Shown: positions 24,040 to 31,866 of the stretch, one piece after another
How the letters are laid out: the number at the start of each line of letters is the position of its first letter
Numbering within the stretch: the first letter of the stretch is position 1
Source: Nitrospirota bacterium
GTDB taxonomy: Bacteria > Nitrospirota > UBA9217
Reading direction: 5' to 3'
DNA length: 31,866 bases
Assembly: GCA_013334545.1 (NCBI GenBank)
Contig: JAAXXJ010000002.1
Coordinates: forward strand, 1-31,866
The notes under the pieces: generated by a model
What the model was told of the DNA's origin: nothing
Seen by the model: only the letters and a program-made list of their open reading frames with translations
Database searches by the model: none
Made by a program: the position numbers and the translations under genes

Positions 24040-24072
24040 AAAAAAAATGGGCTAGCAGTCATCTGCTAACCC
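24040..24072 (-). terminator. Intrinsic terminator of the tRNA-Val gene
   Basis: Minus strand: a 10-bp stem with one G-U pair (24072-24063 with 24058-24049, four-base loop), then ATTTTTTTT. It lies 12 bases past the tRNA 3' end. Confidence 0.92.
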
Positions 24073-24083
24073 TTTGATGTACA

Positions 24084-24158
24084 TGGTGGGCGCTGCAGGG
24101 TTTGAACCTGCGACCCCTGCCGTGTGAAGGCAGTGCTCTCCCGCTGAGCTAAGCGCCC
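24084..24158 (-). tRNA. tRNA-Val (anticodon CAC)
   Basis: 75 bases including an encoded CCA. The acceptor stem GGGCGCT/AGCGCCC, D arm GCTC..GAGC, anticodon stem CTGCC/GGCAG with loop TTCACAC (anticodon CAC, reads GUG), and T arm GCAGG-TTCAAAC-CCTGC all pair. A single-gene unit with its own promoter and terminator. Confidence 0.97.
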
Positions 24159-24171
24159 GGAAACGGTGATT

Positions 24172-24200
24172 ATCTTACCCAGAGGGTACCTGTTAGTCAA
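24172..24200 (-). promoter_or_regulatory. Promoter of the tRNA-Val gene
   Basis: Minus strand: TTGACT (24200-24195), 17-base spacer, TAAGAT (24177-24172). The start falls near 24165, giving a 5' leader of about seven bases for RNase P to remove. No other feature was seen in the rest of 24159-24314. Confidence 0.8.
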
Positions 24201-24314
24201 GCGAAAACTTGGTTTGTATGGTCCACAAAGCTCGTGACGCACAGAGCTGACCAGGAATGATCCGCCGTTATCCCCCGTATCGGTTTGATCAGTGTCAGAT
24301 ACCGTTTGAGGACA

Positions 24315-25478
24315 TTATTCCACGCTCAGGATCGCACACTTCAGGTATTGCGACTCCTTCGCGGCGAGCAGCATGGGGTGATCGCGGGACTGGGTGCGCA
24401 TCTCCAGGAGCCGCGCCTGCCTGCCCGCAGACCAGGCCGCGTCGATCAGCATCTCACGAAACAGCTCCTGGTCGATGTGGTGCGAGCAGGAGCAGGTGAC
24501 GAGGAACCCGCCCGGTTCGAGCAGGCGCATGCCGCGCAGGTTGATCTCCTTGTATCCCTTCAGTGCCTCGCGCACCTTGGCGCGGCTTTTGACGAACGCC
24601 GGCGGGTCCAGAATGACGCACCCGAACCGCTCCTTCTGCTTCTCGAGCTCCCGCAGCTTCTCGAAAACGTCGCCAACCAAGAATTTCGCGGACAAGTTGT
24701 TCAGCTCCGCGTTCGACCGTGCAAGCGTCGCGGCCTTCTCCGACGAGTCGATACCGATGACCTCTGTCGCGCCGTACCGGGCGGCGGACAACGCCCACGC
24801 ACCGACATAGCAGAAGCAGTCCAGCGTCCGCCGGCCGCGTACCAGGTCCTTGAGGGCTAGACGGTTCTCGCGCTGGTCGAAAAAGAATCCTGTCTTCTGG
24901 CCCTCGATCACGTTGGCCCGGTAGCGGATGCCCGATTCCTCGAACTCCACCATGCCCGATGTTTCTCCGAGAACGACCCGCGTTTCCCGTTCTAGTCCCT
25001 CGAGCTCCCTCGAGGCAGTGTCGTTCCTGAGCACGATGGTCTTCGGCCCATAGACATCGCGGAGAGCGGCAAGGACCAGGTCCAGCATGCCGTCGATCCC
25101 CGCGGTAAGCGATTGGACAACGAGCGTATCCGCGTACTTGTCCACGATGAGGCCGGGGAGCCCGTCGCCCTCGCTGAACACCGCGCGGAAGGACTCGCCG
25201 AAACCCAGGTCCTTCCGCAGGTCGCGTGCGCTGCCAATCCTCCTCGTGAAGAAAGCGGCGTCCATATCCTCCTGCTTCCTGGTCAGGATGCGTACCGCGA
25301 TGAGAGAGCGGGGGTTCACGTATCCCCGCCCAAGGAAGTTCCCGGTAAAATCCCGGACCTCGACAGGCTCACCGGGCACAGCATCAGCGGGCAGGTCCTG
25401 GACCTCGTTGCTGAATACCCACGGATGGCCGCGCTGGACACGGCGTTCTTCTTTCTTCTTGAGCTTGATGATTCTCAT
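24315..25478 (-). CDS. rlmI: 23S rRNA (cytosine-5)-methyltransferase, RlmI family
   Basis: 387 residues. A PUA-like domain (about 1-70, with RGHPWVFSNEV) precedes an S-adenosylmethionine-dependent domain: motif I DCFCYVGAWALSAA near 220-233, acidic IGIDSS at 241-246, DPPAF at 291-295 and CSCSHH at 329-334, whose Cys331 is the likely catalytic nucleophile. In E. coli RlmI makes m5C1962 in 23S rRNA; the same target is inferred. No clear ribosome site lies before the ATG. It is separated from the SurA-like gene by 105 bases. Confidence 0.9.
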   Translation of the reverse strand: MRIIKLKKKEERRVQRGHPWVFSNEVQDLPADAVPGEPVEVRDFTGNFLGRGYVNPRSLIAVRILTRKQEDMDAAFFTRRIGSARDLRKDLGFGESFRAVFSEGDGLPGLIVDKYADTLVVQSLTAGIDGMLDLVLAALRDVYGPKTIVLRNDTASRELEGLERETRVVLGETSGMVEFEESGIRYRANVIEGQKTGFFFDQRENRLALKDLVRGRRTLDCFCYVGAWALSAARYGATEVIGIDSSEKAATLARSNAELNNLSAKFLVGDVFEKLRELEKQKERFGCVILDPPAFVKSRAKVREALKGYKEINLRGMRLLEPGGFLVTCSCSHHIDQELFREMLIDAAWSAGRQARLLEMRTQSRDHPMLLAAKESQYLKCAILSVE

Positions 25479-25555
25479 GGAATGGAGAGGAAGGGGGAAA
25501 CGTATTCAGGGCGCGGCAGCCGGAAACCGCAAGCAGTGCTTCGTTCTCCTGAATT

Positions 25556-25583
25556 CTGGTTGCTGGCTCCTGGCTCCTGCATC
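25556..25583. repeat. Short degenerate heptamer tandem
   Basis: Four seven-base units, CTGGTTG, CTGGCTC, CTGGCTC and CTGCATC, end exactly at the stop codon of the SurA-like gene. Too short to be sure it is more than chance. Confidence 0.4.
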
Positions 25584-26519
25584 TTATAGCTTGTTCTCGA
25601 TATGCGCTTCGCTCCGGAGGGACTGGAGAAAGGCGCGATACGTGTTCTCCATCTTCTGTTCGTAGAGCATTTTCTGGATCTCATCCTTCACCTTTTCGAA
25701 CGGCTTGACCGGCGTGCGGACCTCCTCAACGCGTATGATATAAAAGCCGTCCGCTGCCTTCACCGGACCTGCGTACTGACCAGGTTTAAGGTCCTTCGCC
25801 GCATCCTCGATCTCCGGGATAAGGTGGCCCCGCTGCATGAACCCGAGGTCGCCGTCCTGCGCTGCCGTAGGGCTGCCTGAATTCTCCCGGATGAGGTGGA
25901 TGAAGTTCTCGCCCTTCCCGATCCGCACCATGAGCGCCGTGGCCTTGTCCCGGGCCTCTTCGATCTGGTCGGACGACGCCTTCTCGGGTACAGTCACCAC
26001 AAGAAGCCGGACCCTGATCTCGTCCGGAAGGGTGAACTGCCCCAGATTCCGGTCGTAATGCTCCCGGATCTCCTTCTCATCCACGGAGAGGCCGGTGCGG
26101 ATAAACTTGTTGAAAAGGCGCGACATTGTCATCTGCTCCCGGAATTCCGATCGGTACTGTTCCAAGGTGAGGCCTTCCCGCGCCAGGGCCTCCTCGAACT
26201 GTTTGTTGTCCATGCTGTTCCGCTTCATGATGTCAGCGATCGCGTCGGCGAGCTCCCGGTCGGTGACCTCCATGCCGTTCCGTTTTGCAGCGACCATCTG
26301 GAGCTTCCGGTCGATCATGTCCTCGAGCGTGAGCCGTTGATCCGTGCCGGCGGGCCGCTTCAGCGACTCCCGCTGCAGGTCGCTCATGGTGATGACCTCA
26401 TCATTCACCACGGCGACGACCCTATCTACAACCACGGGGCCGGGCGCCGCCGGTACGGAGCCGGCGGACACGCCGACAGCCATGGCTATGCTCATCAATA
26501 GCGAAAACCCTTTTATCAT
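25584..26519 (-). CDS. Periplasmic SurA-like peptidyl-prolyl isomerase
   Basis: 311 residues. Signal peptide about 1-26 (MIKGFSLLMSIAMAVGVSAG, cleavage near PAAP), SurA N-terminal chaperone region (about 30-165, starting VVDRVVAVVNDEVITMSDL), then a parvulin domain (about 175-275, with GDLGFMQRGHLIPEIEDA and DGFYIIRVEEV). Assists folding of outer-membrane proteins in the periplasm. The ATG at 26519 begins a proper signal peptide with GGAAG eight bases upstream; the frame is open another 66 codons with no family likeness. Only one parvulin domain, against two in E. coli SurA. Confidence 0.9.
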   Translation of the reverse strand: MIKGFSLLMSIAMAVGVSAGSVPAAPGPVVVDRVVAVVNDEVITMSDLQRESLKRPAGTDQRLTLEDMIDRKLQMVAAKRNGMEVTDRELADAIADIMKRNSMDNKQFEEALAREGLTLEQYRSEFREQMTMSRLFNKFIRTGLSVDEKEIREHYDRNLGQFTLPDEIRVRLLVVTVPEKASSDQIEEARDKATALMVRIGKGENFIHLIRENSGSPTAAQDGDLGFMQRGHLIPEIEDAAKDLKPGQYAGPVKAADGFYIIRVEEVRTPVKPFEKVKDEIQKMLYEQKMENTYRAFLQSLRSEAHIENKL

Positions 26520-26582
26520 CCTATTCACTTCCGTCATCCTTTTCTGTTGCCTTTTGCCGGCATGGTGCTTAATATGGGACCC

Positions 26583-27650
26583 ATGCTGCACCGGAACCTG
26601 TATGCTGCCGTCATTTCGCTCGTCCTGCTGGCTGCTTCCGCGCTGCCTGCGGCAGAGCAGGCAACCTCTGCGGATGAGATCACCATCGCCGCGGTCGGCG
26701 ACATCATGCTCGGCCACCGGGCCGAGCCGTATCTCCTCAAGGAGGGTCCTGCCTATCCCTTCGTGAATGTCCTACCCGTGTTGCAGCAGGCCCACGTTGT
26801 CATCGGAAACCTGGAAAGCCCTGTCTCGACGCGCGGCACGGCCGTGGAAAACAAGACGTTCACGCTCCGCGTCAGGCCCGTTGCCGTGCAGGCGCTCAAG
26901 GCCGCGGGCATCCGCGTGGTGACGCTCGCCAACAACCACATCCTCGACTTCGGGCCGCAGGCGCTCCAGGATACCCTCATGCTCCTTAATGAGAACGGTA
27001 TTCTCTATACCGGCGCGGGCATGGACCTCGATCACGCCCGTGAACCCGCGCTCCTCAAGGTCGGCGAGCGGACCATTGCGTTCCTGTCCTACTCGCTGAC
27101 CTTTCCCTTGGAGTTCTACGCCTCCGCAGGAAGGCCCGGCACTGCGCCCGGATACAAGGAGTACGTGAAAAAGGATATCCAGAAGGTGAGGCCCTTGGCC
27201 GACTTGGTAGTGGTCTCGTTCCACTGGGGCGCCGAGCTCATGACCTCTGCCAAGGACTACCAGCAGGCGCTTGGCCGCCTTTCGATCGACTGGGGCGCCG
27301 ATCTGGTCCTGGGCCACCACCCCCACATCCTGCAGGAACTGGAGGTCTACCACGGACGCCTCATCGCCTACAGCCTCGGCAACTTCGTCTTCGGTTCCGA
27401 GAGCGACAAGACGAATTCGAGCATCATACTCCTTTGCACATTCAAAGGAAATTCCCTCGTGCGGGTCGAGGCGGTGCCCCTGGACGTGAACAACTACCGC
27501 GTGGCCTACCAGCCCCGGCTCCTGGCGGGAAGCAAGGCGGATGGCGTTCTTGCGGAGATCAATACTGCTTCGGAACGGTTCAAGACACGGCTGACCGTAA
27601 GGGACGGCCGCGGGACCATCGACCTCACTGCTGCAGACCCTCGTAATTGA
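26583..27650 (+). CDS. CapA-like (PGA_cap) metallophosphatase-fold protein, exported
   Basis: 355 residues from the ATG at 26583, which gives a good signal peptide (MLHRNLYAAVISLVLLAASA..PAAEQA); ATGs at 26562 and 26574 or a TTG at 26547 are alternatives. The calcineurin-like fold of the CapA family is clear: AAVGDIMLGH (Asp40), GNLESPVS, TLANNHILDFG, SFHWGAEL, LGHHPHILQ and YSLGNFVFG. CapA proteins take part in poly-gamma-glutamate or capsule anchoring, but many relatives lack capsule genes and have unknown roles; no capB or capC is nearby. The gene runs against its neighbours, starting divergently from the SurA-like gene and overlapping the next PpiC gene tail to tail by 26 bases. Confidence 0.87.
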   Translation: MLHRNLYAAVISLVLLAASALPAAEQATSADEITIAAVGDIMLGHRAEPYLLKEGPAYPFVNVLPVLQQAHVVIGNLESPVSTRGTAVENKTFTLRVRPVAVQALKAAGIRVVTLANNHILDFGPQALQDTLMLLNENGILYTGAGMDLDHAREPALLKVGERTIAFLSYSLTFPLEFYASAGRPGTAPGYKEYVKKDIQKVRPLADLVVVSFHWGAELMTSAKDYQQALGRLSIDWGADLVLGHHPHILQELEVYHGRLIAYSLGNFVFGSESDKTNSSIILLCTFKGNSLVRVEAVPLDVNNYRVAYQPRLLAGSKADGVLAEINTASERFKTRLTVRDGRGTIDLTAADPRN

Positions 27651-28584
27651 CAATGAACTTCGTTCTCCCGCGCAGCTCCGTGAGCCACTGTTTGTACCGG
27701 ACGTCCTGCTTCTGGCGCGAGAGCTTCTCGGCGATCTCTTTATATGCCTCCTCGAATGTCATCTTCCCGGCCTTCCGTTTTTCCTCGAGCTTGAAAATGT
27801 GATATCCATAGGGGCTCTTCACCACGCTGCTGATGCCCCCCCGGGGCAGCCCAAAGACGACATTGAATTCGCCCGGCATCTCGCCCATGGCGAAAAAACC
27901 CAGGTCCCCGCCCTCTTCGGCCTCGGGCGCTGTCGACTTCTTCCGCGCAAGCGCGGCGAAATCCGCCTTCTCGTTCTGGAGCTGGTCAAGGACCTTCTGG
28001 GCCTCCTCTTCAGTGGCAACGACGATCTGGCGAACACGGACCTGCTCGGGCCGCTGGAACTCCTGGGCGTTCTCCTGATAATACTGCCGGACCTCCGATG
28101 ACGGCACGCGCAGCTTGCGGACCACGTCGTGCGCAATGAGCTTCTCGATCATCATGTCTTCCCAGAGATCTGACTTCCACTTCTCGAAGTCGATCCCCAG
28201 CCCGTCCAGCGTTTCTTTCATGTCCTTGCCCTGCTCGGTGCGCATGGCCTCGACGCGCGCGTTGATCTCGGGGAGGCTTACCTTGATGCGGCGTCGCTGC
28301 GCCTCGCGCAGCATCATCTTGCGCTCGATGAGCCGGTTCAGGAACTCCTCCTTCACCTGAAGCTCTGCTTCCTTCTCAGGCTTGATCCCCGCCCTCGCAA
28401 ACCGCTCCTGGAACTCGCCCAAGGTGATGGGGTCTCCGTTCACCGTGGCAAGGACCTTCACCTCGGGGGCAATGGCAGCTGCGGAAGGGGGTCGCTTCGC
28501 CTCCTCCTTCTTCGAACAGCCGAAAAACAAAAGCCCCAGCAGGAGCACCGGGGCAGACACGATCGTGATTCGGGAATTCAGCAT
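27625..28584 (-). CDS. Parvulin-type (PpiC) peptidyl-prolyl isomerase lipoprotein
   Basis: 319 residues from the ATG at 28584. The lipoprotein signal ends LLFFGC (Cys23), then a SurA-N-like helical part (about 45-185) and a parvulin domain (about 190-290, with QVRVRQIVVATEEEA, GGDLGFFAMGEMPGEF and SPYGYHIFKLEE). Likely a membrane-anchored foldase of exported proteins. The frame opens 47 codons upstream into an Arg-rich stretch that does not resemble the family. It starts 22 bases after the preceding lipoprotein gene, so the two are probably cotranscribed. Confidence 0.9.
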   Translation of the reverse strand: MLNSRITIVSAPVLLLGLLFFGCSKKEEAKRPPSAAAIAPEVKVLATVNGDPITLGEFQERFARAGIKPEKEAELQVKEEFLNRLIERKMMLREAQRRRIKVSLPEINARVEAMRTEQGKDMKETLDGLGIDFEKWKSDLWEDMMIEKLIAHDVVRKLRVPSSEVRQYYQENAQEFQRPEQVRVRQIVVATEEEAQKVLDQLQNEKADFAALARKKSTAPEAEEGGDLGFFAMGEMPGEFNVVFGLPRGGISSVVKSPYGYHIFKLEEKRKAGKMTFEEAYKEIAEKLSRQKQDVRYKQWLTELRGRTKFIVNYEGLQQ

Positions 28585-28606
28585 TACCTTCTTCTTCTCG
28601 CGACCA

Positions 28607-29305
28607 TTACTTGGTCCCTTCGGCCTTCTTCTCCGTCTTTGCCTCTGGCAGGTTAAGCTGGAGCGTACCCGACTGCGCCGGCTTGGAAAGATCGCTTGCC
28701 AGGGTTTCCAGGGCCTTGTCGTCAACCGTGATCTTTGCCTTTTCCTTGAGCCCCTTGGAGAACTCCAAATAAGCTTCGCGCTGCTTCATCTGGAAAACAT
28801 ACCGTTTGAGCCCCTGCGCCTCCGCCTGCTTGAGCGTGATGTCCTTGCCGCCGGCTGCCTTTTTGATCTCCTCACGGTGGCTGTCGTAGTATGCCTTCAC
28901 CTCGGCATCGGTGGGCTCTTTGATCTTGTCCATAAGCTCTTTTTTGAGCAGTGCGTTGAAGAGGTCGTTCTTCGTCGCGTCCTGGAGCCGCTGTTCCAAC
29001 TCCTTCTTGCGCGCATCCTGCTTTTTCTTGAACTCTGCGTCCTTGTCGAGCCCCTGCCGTCGTGCCTCTTGAAGGACCAGTTCGATGCCGATCAGGTCAT
29101 CGAGGAACTCTTTCCGCGCCTTGGGGTCTGTTGCCACGGCCTGTAGCATCTGGGGCTGCAGCTCGTCGAGCTGCTTCTTGAAGTCGGCCGACGTGATCTT
29201 GGCGTTGTTCACCTTGGCGATGACCGCGCTGTCGGTGCCCTTGGTGCAGCCGGCCAGCGAAAGGGCGATGATCGCCACTGCTGCCGCTGTCATTCTGCTC
29301 ATCAT
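28607..29305 (-). CDS. SurA-N-like lipoprotein without a recognisable parvulin domain
   Basis: 232 residues. Lipobox LSLAGC with Cys20, followed by AVIAKVNNAKITSADFKKQL, the opening of the SurA/PpiC chaperone region, and a long Lys/Glu-rich helical body. The usual parvulin signatures (GGDLG, Y/F-G-Y-H) are absent, so it may be a pure chaperone. GGAGG stands nine bases before the first of two consecutive ATGs. It sits between mfd (51 bases upstream) and the PpiC lipoprotein in one likely operon. Confidence 0.82.
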   Translation of the reverse strand: MMSRMTAAAVAIIALSLAGCTKGTDSAVIAKVNNAKITSADFKKQLDELQPQMLQAVATDPKARKEFLDDLIGIELVLQEARRQGLDKDAEFKKKQDARKKELEQRLQDATKNDLFNALLKKELMDKIKEPTDAEVKAYYDSHREEIKKAAGGKDITLKQAEAQGLKRYVFQMKQREAYLEFSKGLKEKAKITVDDKALETLASDLSKPAQSGTLQLNLPEAKTEKKAEGTK

Positions 29306-29356
29306 GGAATCCTTCCTCCCCGAAATATTTGACGTCAATCGATAATTTATAACACA

Positions 29357-31866
29357 CTACCTGAGGTCCTGCAAGCACTTTTTCACGGCATCTGACGCGG
29401 TCCGGAGCGACGGGTCCGGCAGCATGATCTGCAGCGCGTGCTCAGGGATGAGCTTGATCCTTCCCTTGTTCCGCTTGAGCATCGCCACGACCATGTCCGG
29501 CGCGACGGCCGCGTCCGCAGCGAAGCTGATGGTGACGGTGTTCGCGCCACCGTCGATGCGGCTTACGCGGGAGCGCTTCGCAACGATCCTGATCCCCATG
29601 ATCTCGAGCAGGTTCGACGCCGGCTCGGGCAGCGGGCCGTAGCGGTCGCGAAGGTCCTCGGCGATCTGCCCCAGCGCCTCTTCGTCCTCGGCGCTCGAAA
29701 GCTCCTTGTAGGCGGCGAGCCGCAGGCTCGTGTCCTGGATATAGGACTCGGGCAGGAACGCCGACGCGCGCAGGTTGATCTGCGTGTCCGGTTCAGCCGC
29801 GATCTCCTCGCCCCGCAGCTCGGCAACGGCCTCCTCCATCATCTGTGTGTAGAGGTCGATGCCCACGGCGGCGATGTGGCCGGACTGCTGTTTGCCCAGG
29901 AGGTTCCCGGCGCCCCGCGTCTCCAGGTCCTGGGCCGCAATGCGGAACCCGGCGCCGAGCTCCGACAGCTCCTGGATGGCGCGGAGCCGGATGCGGGCAA
30001 CACCGGACAATGCCTCCTCCGCGGGCGTCAGGAGATAGGCATAGGCCTTCTGCCGGCTCCGTCCGACGCGGCCCTTGATCTGGTACAGCTCGGCCAGGCC
30101 GAACCGGTCGGCGCGGTTGATGATGATGGTGTTCGCGTTCGGGATGTCGATGCCGGACTCGATGATCGTGGTCGTGACGAGCACGTTCAGGGCACCGGCG
30201 ACGAACTGCGCCATCACCTCCTCGATCTCGCCTTCCTTCATCTGGCCGTGAGCCACGCCGATCTTCGCCTCGGGCACGAGGCCCTGGACATACGCGGCCA
30301 TGCGTTCGATGCCGGCGACGCGGTTCTGGACGAAGAAGACCTGGCCTCCGCGCCCGAGCTCGTGGTGGATGGCCTCGCGGATCACGCGCTTCCCGAACCG
30401 CGCGAGCACGACCTGGATCGCCTGCCGGTCCAGGGGCGGCGTCTGGATGATCGAGAGGTCGCGGATGCCGGCAAGGGACATGTGCAGCGTGCGCGGGATG
30501 GGCGTCGCCGTGAGCGTCAGCACGTCCACGAGCTTCTTGAACTCCTTGATGCGCTCCTTGTGCTTCACGCCGAAACGGTGCTCCTCGTCGATGACCAGGA
30601 GGCCCAGGTTCCGGAATACGACATCCCGCTGCAGCAGCCGGTGCGTGCCGATCACGATGTCCACGGTGCCGTTCTTCATCCCCTTCAGCGTCTCCTTCTG
30701 CTGCGCCTTGGTCCGGAACCGGGACATCATCTCCACGCGGACGGAGAAGGCTGCGAGCCGCTCGTGAAAGGTACGGCTGTGCTGGTCCGCAAGCAGCGTC
30801 GTCGGCACGATCACCGCCACCTGGAAACCGTCCTCGACCGCCTTGAAGGCGGCCCGGAGCGCGACCTCGGTCTTGCCGAACCCCACGTCGCCGCAGACCA
30901 GCCGGTCCATGGGCCTTTCCTTCTGCATATCTTCGAGCACATCCTCGATGGCCTTCTGCTGATCCGGCGTTTCTTCATAGGGGAAGGCCGCTTCGAACTC
31001 GCGGTAGAGGTTGTCCGGCGGTGTGAGCGGCGTCCGGTGCATGGCTTCGCGGGCAGCATAGATCTTTACCAGTTCCTGCGCCATGGCGAGGATATCCTTC
31101 TTCACCCGCTCCTTGGTCCTGGCCCAAGTCGGCGCACCGAGGCGGTCCATCTTGGGCTGCGCCCCTTCGGCGCCGATGTACTTCTGGACCTTGTTGAGGC
31201 TGTAGAGCGGCACGTGCAGCTTCGCGTCAGGCTCATAGCGGAGCGTCAGGAAGTCCGTCTCGAACCCGTCCACGCTGATGTGCGAGAGCCCCTGGTACTC
31301 GCCGACGCCGTAATCCGTGTGGACCACGAAGTCGCCGGGCTTCAGCTCCTTGAAGGACGAGAGGAAGGGTGCCGTCTTTGTCCTCGCCAGCCGCGGGCGA
31401 TGGACCTTGCTGCCGAAGATCTCCTCATCAGCGATCATGATGAGCGAAAGGTCCTGCCACGCGAAGCCGGCTGAGAGCCTGCCGGTCATTACCATGACAG
31501 GCCAGGGCCCGTCGCTCTCCAGATCGATCAAACTTCTACGGGTCATAGGTACGGTGAACTCGGTGAACATGCGCACGAGCCGCTCCGCAGCCTCGTCGGT
31601 GCCGCAGACGACCAGCACGCGGTTCAATACCCGGAGCTTCTTCAGCTTTTCCGCCAGGCCGCCAACCGTTCCCTCGGCGTTCTCCTGCATTGCCTGTCCG
31701 TGGCCCAGTGGGTGGGAGGGGCGGAGCCGGACGCCCAGCCAGGCAGCTGACTTGGTATCCATGCGAAGACCTTGCGTATCAGCACCGAGCAGACGAAGGT
31801 TTACGACCGGGAACTTCGACAGACCAGCCATGATGCCGCCGTGATCGTGATAGAGTTCCTCAGTTT
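29357..31866 (-). CDS. mfd: Transcription-repair coupling factor Mfd (N-terminus beyond the window)
   Basis: The frame is open to the right edge, so the start is missing; about 836 codons are present. Mfd removes stalled RNA polymerase from DNA lesions and recruits UvrA. Seen in order: the end of the UvrB-like part, the polymerase-interaction module (LKPGDFVVHTDYGVGEYQGL), the superfamily 2 translocase with Walker A GDVGFGKTE and DEEHRFG box, motif VI region (GRVGRSRQKAYAYLL), the TRG translocation motif (DLETRGAGNLLG), and the C-terminal domain that masks UvrA binding. An internal ATG at 31831 is not the start: codons before it continue the protein. Confidence 0.96.
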   Translation of the reverse strand, partial: TEELYHDHGGIMAGLSKFPVVNLRLLGADTQGLRMDTKSAAWLGVRLRPSHPLGHGQAMQENAEGTVGGLAEKLKKLRVLNRVLVVCGTDEAAERLVRMFTEFTVPMTRRSLIDLESDGPWPVMVMTGRLSAGFAWQDLSLIMIADEEIFGSKVHRPRLARTKTAPFLSSFKELKPGDFVVHTDYGVGEYQGLSHISVDGFETDFLTLRYEPDAKLHVPLYSLNKVQKYIGAEGAQPKMDRLGAPTWARTKERVKKDILAMAQELVKIYAAREAMHRTPLTPPDNLYREFEAAFPYEETPDQQKAIEDVLEDMQKERPMDRLVCGDVGFGKTEVALRAAFKAVEDGFQVAVIVPTTLLADQHSRTFHERLAAFSVRVEMMSRFRTKAQQKETLKGMKNGTVDIVIGTHRLLQRDVVFRNLGLLVIDEEHRFGVKHKERIKEFKKLVDVLTLTATPIPRTLHMSLAGIRDLSIIQTPPLDRQAIQVVLARFGKRVIREAIHHELGRGGQVFFVQNRVAGIERMAAYVQGLVPEAKIGVAHGQMKEGEIEEVMAQFVAGALNVLVTTTIIESGIDIPNANTIIINRADRFGLAELYQIKGRVGRSRQKAYAYLLTPAEEALSGVARIRLRAIQELSELGAGFRIAAQDLETRGAGNLLGKQQSGHIAAVGIDLYTQMMEEAVAELRGEEIAAEPDTQINLRASAFLPESYIQDTSLRLAAYKELSSAEDEEALGQIAEDLRDRYGPLPEPASNLLEIMGIRIVAKRSRVSRIDGGANTVTISFAADAAVAPDMVVAMLKRNKGRIKLIPEHALQIMLPDPSLRTASDAVKKCLQDLR

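Noticed and set aside
66..24158. Functional link between valS and tRNA-Val in the same window
   Set aside because: They are 21 kb apart in separate transcription units, so co-location is most simply chance.
29438..31474. A 678-codon open frame opposite mfd
   Set aside because: It mirrors the mfd codons, has an Arg/His/Leu-rich composition with no motif, and mfd itself is certain from its helicase and TRG motifs.
1..31866. CRISPR arrays, insertion sequences, phage genes or toxin-antitoxin modules
   Set aside because: No regularly spaced repeats, transposase, integrase or phage-like frames were seen; the only repeats are short hairpin elements and one heptamer run.

Overview
The window comes from a Gram-negative, moderately GC-rich bacterium: it has lipoproteins, periplasmic chaperone/isomerase genes, a DksA-type factor and PilZ/HD-GYP signalling. 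The mix of a ChpA/PilJ-like chemosensory operon, a eukaryotic-type NADP isocitrate dehydrogenase, a VKOR-thioredoxin fusion and an mfd-SurA/PpiC neighbourhood fits Nitrospirota or a deltaproteobacterial-type lineage. That assignment is inference; no rRNA or other decisive marker is present. Nearly every gene is on the minus strand; the exceptions are a dksA-like gene and a CapA-like gene. No insertion sequence, prophage or CRISPR array was seen.

Layout, left to right: valS (66-2762). Then a chemosensory transcription unit read right to left from a near-consensus promoter at 10911-10939 to an intrinsic terminator at 2978-3004: cheY, cheW, a PilJ-like transducer, a ChpA-like cheA with a fused receiver, two more cheW, and a receiver protein with a long Pro/Ala linker. 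Upstream lies a receiver-PATAN regulator with its own promoter (12312-12341). Next comes a run of ndk, icd, VKOR-thioredoxin, a possible small ORF, a histidine-kinase-like protein whose phospho-acceptor His is Asn, and cheD, starting at a promoter at 16666-16694. Then an LtaS-like membrane sulfatase, an Smr protein and a GAF/HD-GYP protein (16875-20960). The dksA-like gene (+) follows, with a promoter and a leader hairpin. Convergent to it is a two-gene unit encoding a TPR lipoprotein and a membrane adenylate cyclase fused to a PilZ domain. A tRNA-Val(CAC) with its own promoter and terminator, an RlmI-like methyltransferase, three SurA/PpiC-family export proteins interrupted by an opposing CapA-like gene, and the 3' part of mfd complete the window.

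Functional theme: 3-14 kb is a full non-flagellar chemosensory system, by motif closest to the type IV pilus (Pil-Chp) class, with several receivers that can take phosphate from one CheA. No cheR or cheB is in view although cheD is. Second-messenger proteins follow: an HD-GYP (c-di-GMP breakdown) and a cyclase with a PilZ domain (possible c-di-GMP control of cAMP synthesis). The right end is cell-envelope protein folding plus transcription-coupled repair.

Four intergenic regions carry copies of a dispersed hairpin repeat (2854-2935, 16702-16811, 18863-18907, 21515-21626). The fullest copies have two modules of about 45 to 60 bases each. No gene-free stretch exceeds 300 bases; the longest, 2763-3043, holds one repeat copy and the chemosensory operon terminator. 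The first 65 bases show nothing recognisable.
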